In this document: positions 9,424 through 16,680 of the stretch, piece after piece
How positions within the stretch are numbered: the stretch's first letter is position 1
How the letters are laid out: every line of letters starts with the position of its first letter
Source of the DNA: Corallincola platygyrae
GTDB taxonomy: Bacteria > Pseudomonadota > Gammaproteobacteria > Enterobacterales > Neiellaceae
Direction: 5' to 3'
Assembly (NCBI RefSeq): GCF_039544265.1
Contig: NZ_BAABLI010000016.1
Location: 62,001-126,000, forward strand
Length of the DNA: 64,000 nucleotides
Program-made: the position numbers and the translations under genes
The notes under the pieces: generated by a model
What the model saw: the letters and a program-made list of their open reading frames with translations, nothing else
What the model was told of the DNA's origin: nothing
Databases searched by the model: none

Positions 9424-9548
9424 GCGTTTTATGACAGGAAAATGATGCATTTTTGGTCATAAAGATTAAATCTGTGTTGAACAGAGAAAAACCCCCTAAA
9501 AAGTGTTTGACATAGGCGCCAGTTTCATTAGAATTCAGCGCCACTAAA

Positions 9549-9641
9549 GGTGAGGTGGCCGAGTGGCTGAAGGCGCTCCCCTGCTAAGGGAGTATGGGGT
9601 TTGTAGCCCCATCGAGGGTTCGAATCCCTCCCTCACCGCCA
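9549..9641 (+). tRNA. tRNA-Ser (anticodon GCT)
   Basis: The acceptor stem GGTGAGG pairs with CCTCACC, followed by G and an encoded CCA. The anticodon stem CTCCC/GGGAG encloses the loop CTGCTAA, giving anticodon GCT, which reads AGC/AGU serine codons. A long variable arm (ATGGGG...CCCCAT) and the TTCGAAT T-loop confirm a class II serine tRNA of 93 bases. It leads the tRNA cluster behind csrA. Confidence 0.97.
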
Positions 9642-9656
9642 TTGATTTAGTGCAAC

Positions 9657-9733
9657 GCGCTCGTAGCTCAACTGGATAGAGTACCTGGCTACGAACCAGG
9701 CGGTTGGAGGTTCGAGTCCTCCCGAGCGCGCCA
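9657..9733 (+). tRNA. tRNA-Arg (anticodon ACG), copy 1
   Basis: Acceptor stem GCGCTCG pairs with CGAGCGC, then G and an encoded CCA; 77 bases. The loop CTACGAA between CCTGG and CCAGG gives anticodon ACG. The first anticodon base is normally deaminated to inosine, so it reads CGU, CGC and CGA. Confidence 0.97.
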
Positions 9734-9783
9734 TTAATCAAACAGTTTAAGCATTGATGTACTACACTACGTCACTGCACCAA

Positions 9784-9860
9784 GCGCTCGTAGCTCAACT
9801 GGATAGAGTACCTGGCTACGAACCAGGCGGTTGGAGGTTCGAGTCCTCCCGAGCGCGCCA
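9784..9860 (+). tRNA. tRNA-Arg (anticodon ACG), copy 2
   Basis: Base-for-base identical to the first tRNA-Arg, 50 bases downstream, and likely in the same transcript with tRNA-Ser. A terminator follows directly. Confidence 0.97.
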
Positions 9861-9868
9861 TTATTCAG

Positions 9869-9894
9869 AAGCCCAGCTTATGCTGGGCTTTTTT
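9869..9894 (+). terminator. Intrinsic terminator of the tRNA cluster
   Basis: AAGCCCAGC (9869-9877) and GCTGGGCTT (9882-9890) form a 9-bp stem with a TTAT loop, followed by a T-run. Confidence 0.92.
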
Positions 9895-10355
9895 GTATCT
9901 GCACAAACCTTTCTGGAAATAATACTCTCCACTTTACGCCCGCACGCCCTTTTCGACGATTCAGAAACTGAGTGGCATGTCATGGGAAATTCACTATTTT
10001 CATGGCAGGCTTGTCTGGTCTGTCCAGTCGGGTCTTCAGTTAACTATTTGAAGTTATAAATGTGCGCTTTGCCATGGTTTTTAAAACTGGTGCAAAGTTA
10101 ACCAGTTGGCTTTGATCCGGGTCATGCGGTTCAGTAGGCTTTGTCGTTAGCTTGACCCTGTCAGCTGCTAGTCAGATATGGCGAACACAAGTTTGCATAT
10201 AAAATTACAATTATGTGATTTAGTCACTTAAAACCTAATATTTATGCGCATAAAAGTGACTAGATATGCAGATCTTGTTTGATTTTTACAATATGCCGTG
10301 GTACTTCTAGGCGTTATCGTCAGGAAACTGAAAAAAAATTACAGGATGAGTTCTG
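9895..10355. other. Long intergenic region upstream of oadGAB
   Basis: About 460 bases without a convincing gene. Short reading frames here have no start-site support. The right half is AT-rich, carries the palindromes listed separately and must hold the oadGAB promoter, though no strong -35/-10 pair stands out. Confidence 0.6.
10222..10261. promoter_or_regulatory. Nested palindromes upstream of oadGAB
   Basis: AGTCACTT (10222-10229) is inverted as AAGTGACT (10254-10261). Between them lies the perfect 14-bp palindrome TTTATGCGCATAAA (10241-10254). A further GTGA half-site at 10215-10218 sits beside the left arm. The group lies about 95-135 bases before oadG and looks like an operator array; the binding protein is unknown. 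Confidence 0.45.
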
Positions 10356-10598
10356 ATGACTAGTATCAGCGAACTGTTACTCGATGCTGCCAGTATCATG
10401 GCCGTAGGGATGATATTTGTCTTTCTGTTCCTTAGCGTGCTCGTTGTTGGTGTTAATTTGTTAGCACGAATTGCGGGAGGTGAGGAGCCGGAAGTAGCAA
10501 CACCAAAACCAACTGCAACAGCCCCCGGGCTGAGCCCTTCAATCGTTGCAGCGATTACTGCAGCGGTACATAAGTACCGGAACTCGACCAAGGATTAA
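10356..10598 (+). CDS. oadG: Oxaloacetate decarboxylase gamma subunit
   Basis: Small membrane subunit that assembles the Na+-pumping oxaloacetate decarboxylase and carries its metal-binding tail. The 80-residue product has one N-terminal transmembrane helix (about residues 13-36, MAVGMIFVFLFLSVLVVG) and a short Ala/Pro-rich cytoplasmic tail. AGGATGAG precedes the ATG. It is the first gene of the oadG-oadA-oadB operon, with 18 bases to oadA. Identification relies on size, topology and operon position. Confidence 0.92.
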   Translation: MTSISELLLDAASIMAVGMIFVFLFLSVLVVGVNLLARIAGGEEPEVATPKPTATAPGLSPSIVAAITAAVHKYRNSTKD

Positions 10599-10616
10599 AA
10601 CAAGGAGCGATCCTGT

Positions 10617-12398
10617 ATGAAAAAGCCACTAGCTATCACCGATGTGGTGCTTCGCGACGCCCACCAATCTCTTTTGGCTACGCGTCTGCGTATAGAAGAT
10701 ATGCTGCCCATTGCCGAGAAGTTGGATAAGGTCGGGTACTGGTCAATTGAATCATGGGGTGGCGCGACATTTGATGCCTGCATCCGTTTCTTGGGGGAAG
10801 ACCCGTGGGAGCGTCTGCGTGCACTGAAAAAAGCGATGCCAAACACCAAGCAGCAGATGCTGCTGCGTGGCCAGAACCTGCTTGGTTATCGTCATTATGC
10901 TGATGATGTTGTGACCAAGTTCGTTGAACGCGCCCATGCCAATGGTATGGACGTTTTCCGTATCTTCGATGCGATGAATGATGTGCGTAACTTCCAGACC
11001 GCAGTAAAAGCGGCTGTAGATGTGGGCGCTCATGCTCAGGGTACAATTTCCTACACCACTAGCCCGGTTCATACCCTGGATACCTGGCTGGATATGGGTA
11101 AACGTCTGCAGGACCTTGGTTGTCACTCTATCTGTATCAAAGATATGGCTGGTCTGCTGAAACCATATGAAGCTGAAGAGCTGATTGGTCGCCTTAAAGA
11201 AGAGCTGGATCTGCCTTTGGCACTGCACTGCCACGCAACCACAGGTCTTAGCCTAGCAACGCATATGAAAGCGATCGATGCTGGTATTGATATTCTCGAT
11301 ACTGCCATCTCATCGATGAGTATGACTTACGGCCATAGCCCGACAGAAACTATTGTTTCTATCGTGGAAGGTACAGATCGTGATACTGGTATCGACCTCT
11401 CCGGTATGGAAGAGATTGCAGCTTACTTCCGTGACGTGCGTAAGAAGTACGCCAAGTTTGAAGGAAGTCTGAAAGGTATCGATGCCCGCATTCTGCTGGC
11501 TCAGGTCCCAGGTGGCATGCTGACTAACATGGAAAACCAACTGAAAGAGCAGGGCGCTGCTGATAAGTTGGACGATGTGCTTAAAGAGATCCCTCGCGTA
11601 CGCGAAGACTTGGGGTACATTCCTCTGGTGACGCCAACGTCCCAAATTGTTGGTACACAGGCTGTATTGAACGTGCTGACCGGTGAACGTTATAAGAACA
11701 TCGCTAAAGAAACTGCGGGTGTTCTCAAAGGTGAGTATGGTGCGGCTCCAGCGCCGGTCAATGCAGAGCTTCAAGCGCGTGTGTTAGAAGGTGGTGAGGC
11801 CATCACCTGCCGCCCAGCAGATCTGCTGGAAGCGGAGCTGGACAAGCTATCCACCGAGCTGGATGGACTGGCGAAAGACGATGGTATCGCACTAGCAGAT
11901 GCCAAAGTTGATGACGTACTGACTTACGCTCTGTTCCCTCAAATTGGCCTTAAGTTCCTTAAAAACCGCGGTAACCCTGACGCGTTCGAACCAGCCCCAG
12001 GCTCTGAACCTGCACCTGCGGCAGCGGCGCCAACTGCTGCGCCAACGAAAGGCGGTGCAGAGGCATACAGCGTACGTGTAGACGGTAAAGTCTATCAGGT
12101 AGAAGTTGCTCCTGACGGTGCTCTGACAAGTATCGCTCCATCAGCTGGCGCAAGTGCTCCTGCTGCGGCCCCTGCTGCTACTGGTGGTGAGGCATTGCCA
12201 GCGCCACTGGCAGGAAACATCTTCAAGGTAAATGTGGCTGCCGGCCAACAAGTGAATGAAGGTGATGTGGTCGTTATTCTTGAGGCGATGAAGATGGAAA
12301 CTGAAGTCCGTGCCAGCAAGAGTGGCACCGTGGCTGATGTCCATGTGAAAGAAGGTGACTCAGTAGCCGTTGGCGACGCGCTGCTTAGTTTGGCCTGA
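10617..12398 (+). CDS. oadA: Oxaloacetate decarboxylase alpha subunit
   Basis: Transfers the carboxyl group of oxaloacetate to biotin, producing pyruvate; carboxybiotin then drives Na+ export through OadB. The 593-residue protein opens with the carboxyltransferase signature TDVVLRDAHQSLLATR, then ESWGGATFD and the metal-binding LHCHATTG. An Ala/Pro-rich linker lies around residues 460-480 and again near 520. The C-terminal biotinyl domain has EAMKMETE with the biotin-accepting Lys at about residue 559. AAGGAG precedes the ATG. Domain order and length match family members. Confidence 0.97.
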   Translation: MKKPLAITDVVLRDAHQSLLATRLRIEDMLPIAEKLDKVGYWSIESWGGATFDACIRFLGEDPWERLRALKKAMPNTKQQMLLRGQNLLGYRHYADDVVTKFVERAHANGMDVFRIFDAMNDVRNFQTAVKAAVDVGAHAQGTISYTTSPVHTLDTWLDMGKRLQDLGCHSICIKDMAGLLKPYEAEELIGRLKEELDLPLALHCHATTGLSLATHMKAIDAGIDILDTAISSMSMTYGHSPTETIVSIVEGTDRDTGIDLSGMEEIAAYFRDVRKKYAKFEGSLKGIDARILLAQVPGGMLTNMENQLKEQGAADKLDDVLKEIPRVREDLGYIPLVTPTSQIVGTQAVLNVLTGERYKNIAKETAGVLKGEYGAAPAPVNAELQARVLEGGEAITCRPADLLEAELDKLSTELDGLAKDDGIALADAKVDDVLTYALFPQIGLKFLKNRGNPDAFEPAPGSEPAPAAAAPTAAPTKGGAEAYSVRVDGKVYQVEVAPDGALTSIAPSAGASAPAAAPAATGGEALPAPLAGNIFKVNVAAGQQVNEGDVVVILEAMKMETEVRASKSGTVADVHVKEGDSVAVGDALLSLA

Positions 12399-12410
12399 TA
12401 GGGATAGTTA

Positions 12411-13541
12411 ATGGAAGGTTTACAGATCCTTTGGCAAGACACTGGTATTGCCAATTTTAATCCAAGCCAACTGGTGATGATTGCCGTGGGGTGTTTGCTG
12501 CTCTATCTGGCAATCGTCCGTAAGTTTGAGCCTTTGTTGTTGGTACCGATCGGTTTTGGTTGCGTACTGGCAAACATCCCCATGGGCGGCTTTACCGAGC
12601 CGGGTGGGTTGCTCTACTACATCTTCGAAGTGGGCGTGAAAACCGGTATTTTTCCGCTACTCATTTTTATGGGAGTGGGTGCCCTTACTGACTTTGGCTC
12701 CCTGATTGCTAACCCTAAGACGTTGTTCTTAGGTGCGGCAGCCCAGTTTGGTATCTTCGCCACGCTGTTTGGTGCGATTGCACTGAATGCTGTCCCTGGC
12801 TTTGAGTTTACTCTGGCAGATGCTGCGGCGATTTCGATTATCGGTGGCGCTGATGGTCCGACGGCTATCTTCGTGGCAAGTCGCTTGGCACCTGAACTGC
12901 TGGGAGCTATCGCGGTGGCTGCATACAGCTACATGGCATTGGTTCCGATTATTCAGCCGCCAATTATGAAAGCATTGACGACAGAAGAAGAGCGTCAGGT
13001 CACAATGGAACAGCTTCGCCCAGTTAGCAGAAAAGAGAAAATTCTATTTCCTCTGATCGTATTGCTGATGGCTATCCTGTTCTTACCTGCGGCGACGCCT
13101 CTTGTTGGTATGTTCTGCCTGGGTAACCTGATGCGCGAGTGTGGTGTGGTAGACCGACTGTCGAAAGCGGCTCAGAATGAAATTATCAATATCGTTACTA
13201 TCATGTTGGGGCTGGCTGTAGGTTCTAAGCTATCTGCAGAATCTTTCCTGACCGTAGAGACGCTGGGGATTCTGGTTCTGGGTGCGGTTGCGTTCTCTAT
13301 CGGCACCGCGTCGGGCGTACTGATGGGTAAACTGATGCATCGTCTGTCAGGCGGTAAAGTAAATCCATTGATTGGTGCTGCAGGCGTATCAGCTGTACCT
13401 ATGGCTGCACGTGTCGTGAATAAAGTAGGTCTGCAAGCTAACCCGCATAACTTCCTGCTGATGCATGCTATGGGGCCAAACGTTGCTGGTGTACTGGGCT
13501 CTGCGGTGGCTGCCGGTGTCCTGCTGGCGCTGGTTAACTAA
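12411..13541 (+). CDS. oadB: Oxaloacetate decarboxylase beta subunit (Na+ pump)
   Basis: Integral membrane subunit that decarboxylates carboxybiotin and couples this to Na+ export. The 376-residue product is almost entirely hydrophobic, with about nine membrane segments. It contains the family's conserved GGADGPTAIF segment, whose Asp near residue 147 corresponds to the Na+-binding aspartate, and the C-terminal AAGVSAVPMAARVV stretch. It lies 12 bases after oadA and closes the operon before a strong terminator. Confidence 0.96.
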   Translation: MEGLQILWQDTGIANFNPSQLVMIAVGCLLLYLAIVRKFEPLLLVPIGFGCVLANIPMGGFTEPGGLLYYIFEVGVKTGIFPLLIFMGVGALTDFGSLIANPKTLFLGAAAQFGIFATLFGAIALNAVPGFEFTLADAAAISIIGGADGPTAIFVASRLAPELLGAIAVAAYSYMALVPIIQPPIMKALTTEEERQVTMEQLRPVSRKEKILFPLIVLLMAILFLPAATPLVGMFCLGNLMRECGVVDRLSKAAQNEIINIVTIMLGLAVGSKLSAESFLTVETLGILVLGAVAFSIGTASGVLMGKLMHRLSGGKVNPLIGAAGVSAVPMAARVVNKVGLQANPHNFLLMHAMGPNVAGVLGSAVAAGVLLALVN

Positions 13542-13554
13542 GCGACCTCAACAG

Positions 13555-13593
13555 ACACAAAAAAGCGAGCTGTGATAGCTCGCTTTTTTGTGT
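13555..13593. terminator. Bidirectional terminator after oadB
   Basis: A 16-bp stem (13555-13570 with 13578-13593) with a 7-base loop, AAAAAA on one arm and TTTTTT on the other. It can end oadGAB on the plus strand and the small membrane gene on the minus strand. Confidence 0.92.
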
Positions 13594-13616
13594 CTGTTGC
13601 CAGAGAAGTTTAAGGG

Positions 13617-13787
13617 TCAGGGCCGTGTAATCCAAAGCATCAGTGTCAGGAAGGCGCAAAGTACAGCTGAACCGATAGCGATATAGATAAAGCCCTGTTT
13701 ACCTTTGGCTAGTGGAATGCCATTGGCACGAAGAAATATCACCCACACCAAGCAGAGAATTATCGGGATCAAAAACATGCGCGCCAT
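13617..13787 (-). CDS. Small 56-residue membrane protein
   Basis: A short reading frame from the ATG at 13785-13787 to a TGA at 13617-13619, preceded by AGAGGA at good spacing. The product begins MARMFLIPIILCLVWVIF, has a short polar stretch (ANGIPLAKGKQG) and a second hydrophobic segment (FIYIAIGSAVLCAFLTLML) ending in ITRP. Two membrane helices joined by a basic loop are therefore likely. It lies on the opposite strand to oadB and 44 bases downstream of the symporter start region's operon end, ending next to the shared terminator. I do not recognise the family. Good ribosome site, terminator and protein-like composition support a real gene. Confidence 0.7.
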   Translation of the reverse strand: MARMFLIPIILCLVWVIFLRANGIPLAKGKQGFIYIAIGSAVLCAFLTLMLWITRP

Positions 13788-13831
13788 CTTTAGTCCTCTG
13801 TTTATCTAGTTAGGCTGGTTGCTATATCAAG

Positions 13832-15103
13832 CTAGGCTTTAGCGTTTTCGGGCGTTAATTGCACTTCGGCTTCAGGCTCTGTCGCCAGCAATCCTTCCCT
13901 GTAGCCAAGTACGCGAGACACCATCATATCACCCGTGACATTCGTTGCTGTTCTCATCATATCTATGATGCGGTCAATGGCCGCGACAAAGGCGATGCCT
14001 TCGAGTGGCAAACCGACGGCATTCAGAGTTACGGTTAACATCACCATTGCAGTGCCGGGAACACCTGCCGTACCTATCGAAGCCAATGTGGCGGTGGCCA
14101 TGATAATTCCGTAGTCGAGCAGGCTCAGGTCGATACCGTATAACTGAGCGATAAAAATGGCGGCAATGGCTGGATAGATCCCACCGCAACCATCCATATT
14201 GATGGTTGCGCCCATAGGCAAGACAAAACTGGCGTATTGCCTTGATACACCCAAGCCTTCTGTTGTGCATCGCGTGCTGACCGGAAGTGTACCGTAGCTG
14301 CTGGCACTGGCGTAGGCTACCAGTTGAGCGGGAAAAACGGCTTTAAAGAATTCAGTTACTTTAATACCGCCAAATAGCTTCACTATGCCGCCATATACAA
14401 ACACTATGTGAATTAAGCAGGCTATGTAGATCGCAAGCACAAACTTAGCCAACGGCAATAGTGACTCAAGGCCAAAACTACCCAGCATCCAGGCGATAAG
14501 CCCAAATACCCCATATGGCGTCAACGCTAAGACCAAACGCGTGATCTGGTACATAACTTCCGCACCGCTATGCAGGAAAGTTTTCACGGGCTTGGCCTTT
14601 TCTCCTACCTGGTTGATGGCGACACCTACCAACACGGCAAACAGAACCACCTGCAGAATGTTACCTTCAGCCATGGCAGCAATAGGGTTGCGTGGCACCA
14701 TATCGATAAGCACTTGAGCTACCGGCGGGATGTCACGCTCTCTGACTGGCGATGTAGCCAAGGAAAGGTCGGCACTAAAATTCATCAAACTGCCAATAAA
14801 CAGGCCCAGAGCACTCGCAATTATGGCTGTCAGCAAGAACAGGCCCACCGTCTTAATGCCTATCTTGCCTAAAGGTTTATCGACACCCAGTGAAGTGATC
14901 GCCATGACCAAAGAGCAGAAAACCAATGGCACAACCAACATCCGTATCGCGTTGATAAACAGGTCCCCCATAGGCTTGAGGTGAACGGCAAATGATGGCA
15001 CCAATAGGCCAACAGCAGCCCCCAGAACAAAACCTATCAGCACTTTTTGCCAAAACGGTACGGACTGATAGACAGAGACAAATGAACGCGACATATTACT
15101 CAT
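13832..15103 (-). CDS. Dicarboxylate/amino acid:cation symporter (DAACS family)
   Basis: Secondary transporter, probably importing a C4-dicarboxylate or acidic amino acid with Na+ or H+. The 423-residue protein has the family signatures: a serine-rich SSYGTLPVS re-entrant loop, PMGATINMDG with the NMDG motif near residue 300, and DRIIDMMRTATNVTGD, where the Asp and Arg bind the substrate amino or carboxyl group. The N terminus (FWQKVLIGFVLGAAVGL) is the first helix. Substrate cannot be fixed from sequence. It is convergent with oadGAB; dicarboxylate import near oxaloacetate decarboxylase is suggestive only. Confidence 0.92.
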   Translation of the reverse strand: MSNMSRSFVSVYQSVPFWQKVLIGFVLGAAVGLLVPSFAVHLKPMGDLFINAIRMLVVPLVFCSLVMAITSLGVDKPLGKIGIKTVGLFLLTAIIASALGLFIGSLMNFSADLSLATSPVRERDIPPVAQVLIDMVPRNPIAAMAEGNILQVVLFAVLVGVAINQVGEKAKPVKTFLHSGAEVMYQITRLVLALTPYGVFGLIAWMLGSFGLESLLPLAKFVLAIYIACLIHIVFVYGGIVKLFGGIKVTEFFKAVFPAQLVAYASASSYGTLPVSTRCTTEGLGVSRQYASFVLPMGATINMDGCGGIYPAIAAIFIAQLYGIDLSLLDYGIIMATATLASIGTAGVPGTAMVMLTVTLNAVGLPLEGIAFVAAIDRIIDMMRTATNVTGDMMVSRVLGYREGLLATEPEAEVQLTPENAKA

Positions 15104-15198
15104 ATAAAATTCAAAACCGATTTGAGCGTATTCTAACGCGATATCTTAAAGCCACCCAATTTCAGTAGATTTCGCCTTTGAGTTAAGTGCAGGAACCC

Positions 15199-16158
15199 AT
15201 GCAAATTGAAGCCACACAAGTGAAGATCACCGAGTTCGGTTCACCCGACGTTTTGATTAAAAGTGCCTCGAGCTGGCAATCTGAAGAGCCTCAGGTTGCT
15301 GTCTATTACGCCAGTATTAATCCGATCGATCTTAAAACACGCGCAGGCATAGGCTGGGCTGCAAAGGAAAACGCTGACAAGCTGCCTTGGTGCCCGGGTT
15401 ATGATGTCGCAGGTGAATTACTTGATGCTGAAGGACGAGGCAGTGGTCAGTATGTATGTGGTTTGATTGGCTTTCCTTTTCAGGGCGGCGGTTACGCCAA
15501 TATCGTGACTACCGATCTGGAAAACCTGGTAACGATTCCCGAAGGCGTTGAATTGAGACAGGCTGCGGCCTTGCCTCTGGCAGGTCTGACCGCATATCAG
15601 GCTTTGTCTCGGTTTGGTGAACTTCGAACGGGAGAGCAGGTAGTTGTGCTTGGTGCTGGAGGTGGCGTCGGCCATCTGGTTGTTCAACTGGCTGTAAAGA
15701 TGGGAGTAGAGGTCACATCGATTTCTCGTAGTGAGAATCACGCTTGGTTGTCTGCGCTGGGAGCGACTCATTGTATCGATTATCAACAACCAGACTGGCA
15801 GGTTAGAGCGGCTGCAGAAGCTTCACTTGTGATTGATTGTGTCGGTGGTGATGTAGGGTTATCGCTGATTGCAGAACTTCCCTGTGGTACCGACGTAGTT
15901 ACCCTGCCGACGGTGACTGCTGATGCCATGATTGAAGCTGGGGATAAAAGGGGATGTCATGTTACGGGTATGCTGGTGCAACAAGACACCAAGGTGCTCA
16001 AACAGTTAGTAGACCAACTAGCAGAGGGCAAGCTTAAAGTTCACATTGACGCTGAGTTTGAACTTGAAAAAGCGGCTGATGCCCATCGAATGCTGGAGCA
16101 GGGAGGCGTCAAAGGTAAGGTTGTCTTGACGGTACCAGAGAACCTCAAGCACAGCTGA
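15199..16158 (+). CDS. Medium-chain (MDR) alcohol dehydrogenase/quinone reductase-like oxidoreductase
   Basis: NAD(P)H-dependent oxidoreductase, likely zinc-independent and quinone reductase-like. The 319-residue protein starts with a GroES-like domain (YYASINPIDLKTRAG, PWCPGYDVAGE) and has a Rossmann domain with GAGGGVGHLVVQLA at about residues 150-163. The C terminus has the family's GKVVLTVPE. I chose the ATG at 15199, with AGGA upstream; a GTG at 15187 would add four residues. Its stop overlaps the next gene by one base, so the pair is translationally coupled. Substrate unknown. Confidence 0.88.
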   Translation: MQIEATQVKITEFGSPDVLIKSASSWQSEEPQVAVYYASINPIDLKTRAGIGWAAKENADKLPWCPGYDVAGELLDAEGRGSGQYVCGLIGFPFQGGGYANIVTTDLENLVTIPEGVELRQAAALPLAGLTAYQALSRFGELRTGEQVVVLGAGGGVGHLVVQLAVKMGVEVTSISRSENHAWLSALGATHCIDYQQPDWQVRAAAEASLVIDCVGGDVGLSLIAELPCGTDVVTLPTVTADAMIEAGDKRGCHVTGMLVQQDTKVLKQLVDQLAEGKLKVHIDAEFELEKAADAHRMLEQGGVKGKVVLTVPENLKHS

Positions 16159-16574
16159 TGGCGCTTTGGACTCTCTTTATCGCCAGCTTTGCAGCGGCAA
16201 CTCTTCTTCCTGGCGGCTCTGAAGCAATACTTGTCGGGCTATATCTCAATAGTGAGTATGCGGCATATCAGCTTTTTTTGGCCGCAACGCTGGGAAACAG
16301 CCTGGGCGCCATCGTTACTGTAGCCATGGGGCGCTGGGTCGCGAAAGCGCGTCCACCAAAGCCCACTAAGAATTGGCAGCTTAGATGGCACAACCGTCTG
16401 CAACGTCATGGTTCGCCTGTGTTGGTGATGAGTTGGTTGCCATTGGTTGGCGATGGCCTCTGCTTGTTGGCGGGGTGGTTGCGCTTATCATGGTTGCCAG
16501 TCTGTTTGTATATCACTCTGGGAAAAGCGCTACGCTACTTGATTGTGCTGTTACTGGCCTCACCTTGGATATAG
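16158..16574 (+). CDS. yqaA: YqaA-family inner membrane protein
   Basis: A 138-residue membrane protein related to the SNARE-associated/DedA group. The signatures ATLLPGGSEAILVGL, ATLGNSLGAIVTVAMGR and SWLPLVGDGLCLLAGWLRLSW match YqaA proteins closely over the whole length. About four hydrophobic segments are visible. The ATG overlaps the upstream TGA as TGATG. Related proteins are involved in membrane homeostasis; a precise role is not known. Confidence 0.88.
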   Translation: MALWTLFIASFAAATLLPGGSEAILVGLYLNSEYAAYQLFLAATLGNSLGAIVTVAMGRWVAKARPPKPTKNWQLRWHNRLQRHGSPVLVMSWLPLVGDGLCLLAGWLRLSWLPVCLYITLGKALRYLIVLLLASPWI

Positions 16575-16680
16575 CCGACATAAAACTAACTAGTCTAAAT
16601 TGTTAGTAAATTTAATCATGACTTGCGGCTCCGCTGGCCACAAGCATAATAAGCCGATTGCCTCCTTAAAGGGTCTCTTC

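Noticed and set aside
9544..9741. Minus-strand reading frame over the tRNA cluster
   Set aside because: It lies entirely on tRNA-Ser and tRNA-Arg genes; its peptide is a translation of tRNA sequence.
9754..10059. Plus-strand frame starting between the tRNA-Arg copies
   Set aside because: It reads through a tRNA gene and its terminator, with no ribosome site.
10211..10229. CRP site (TGTGA...TCAC) upstream of oadG
   Set aside because: The spacer is 5 rather than 6 bases and the right half lacks the final A, so a CRP site is not supported.
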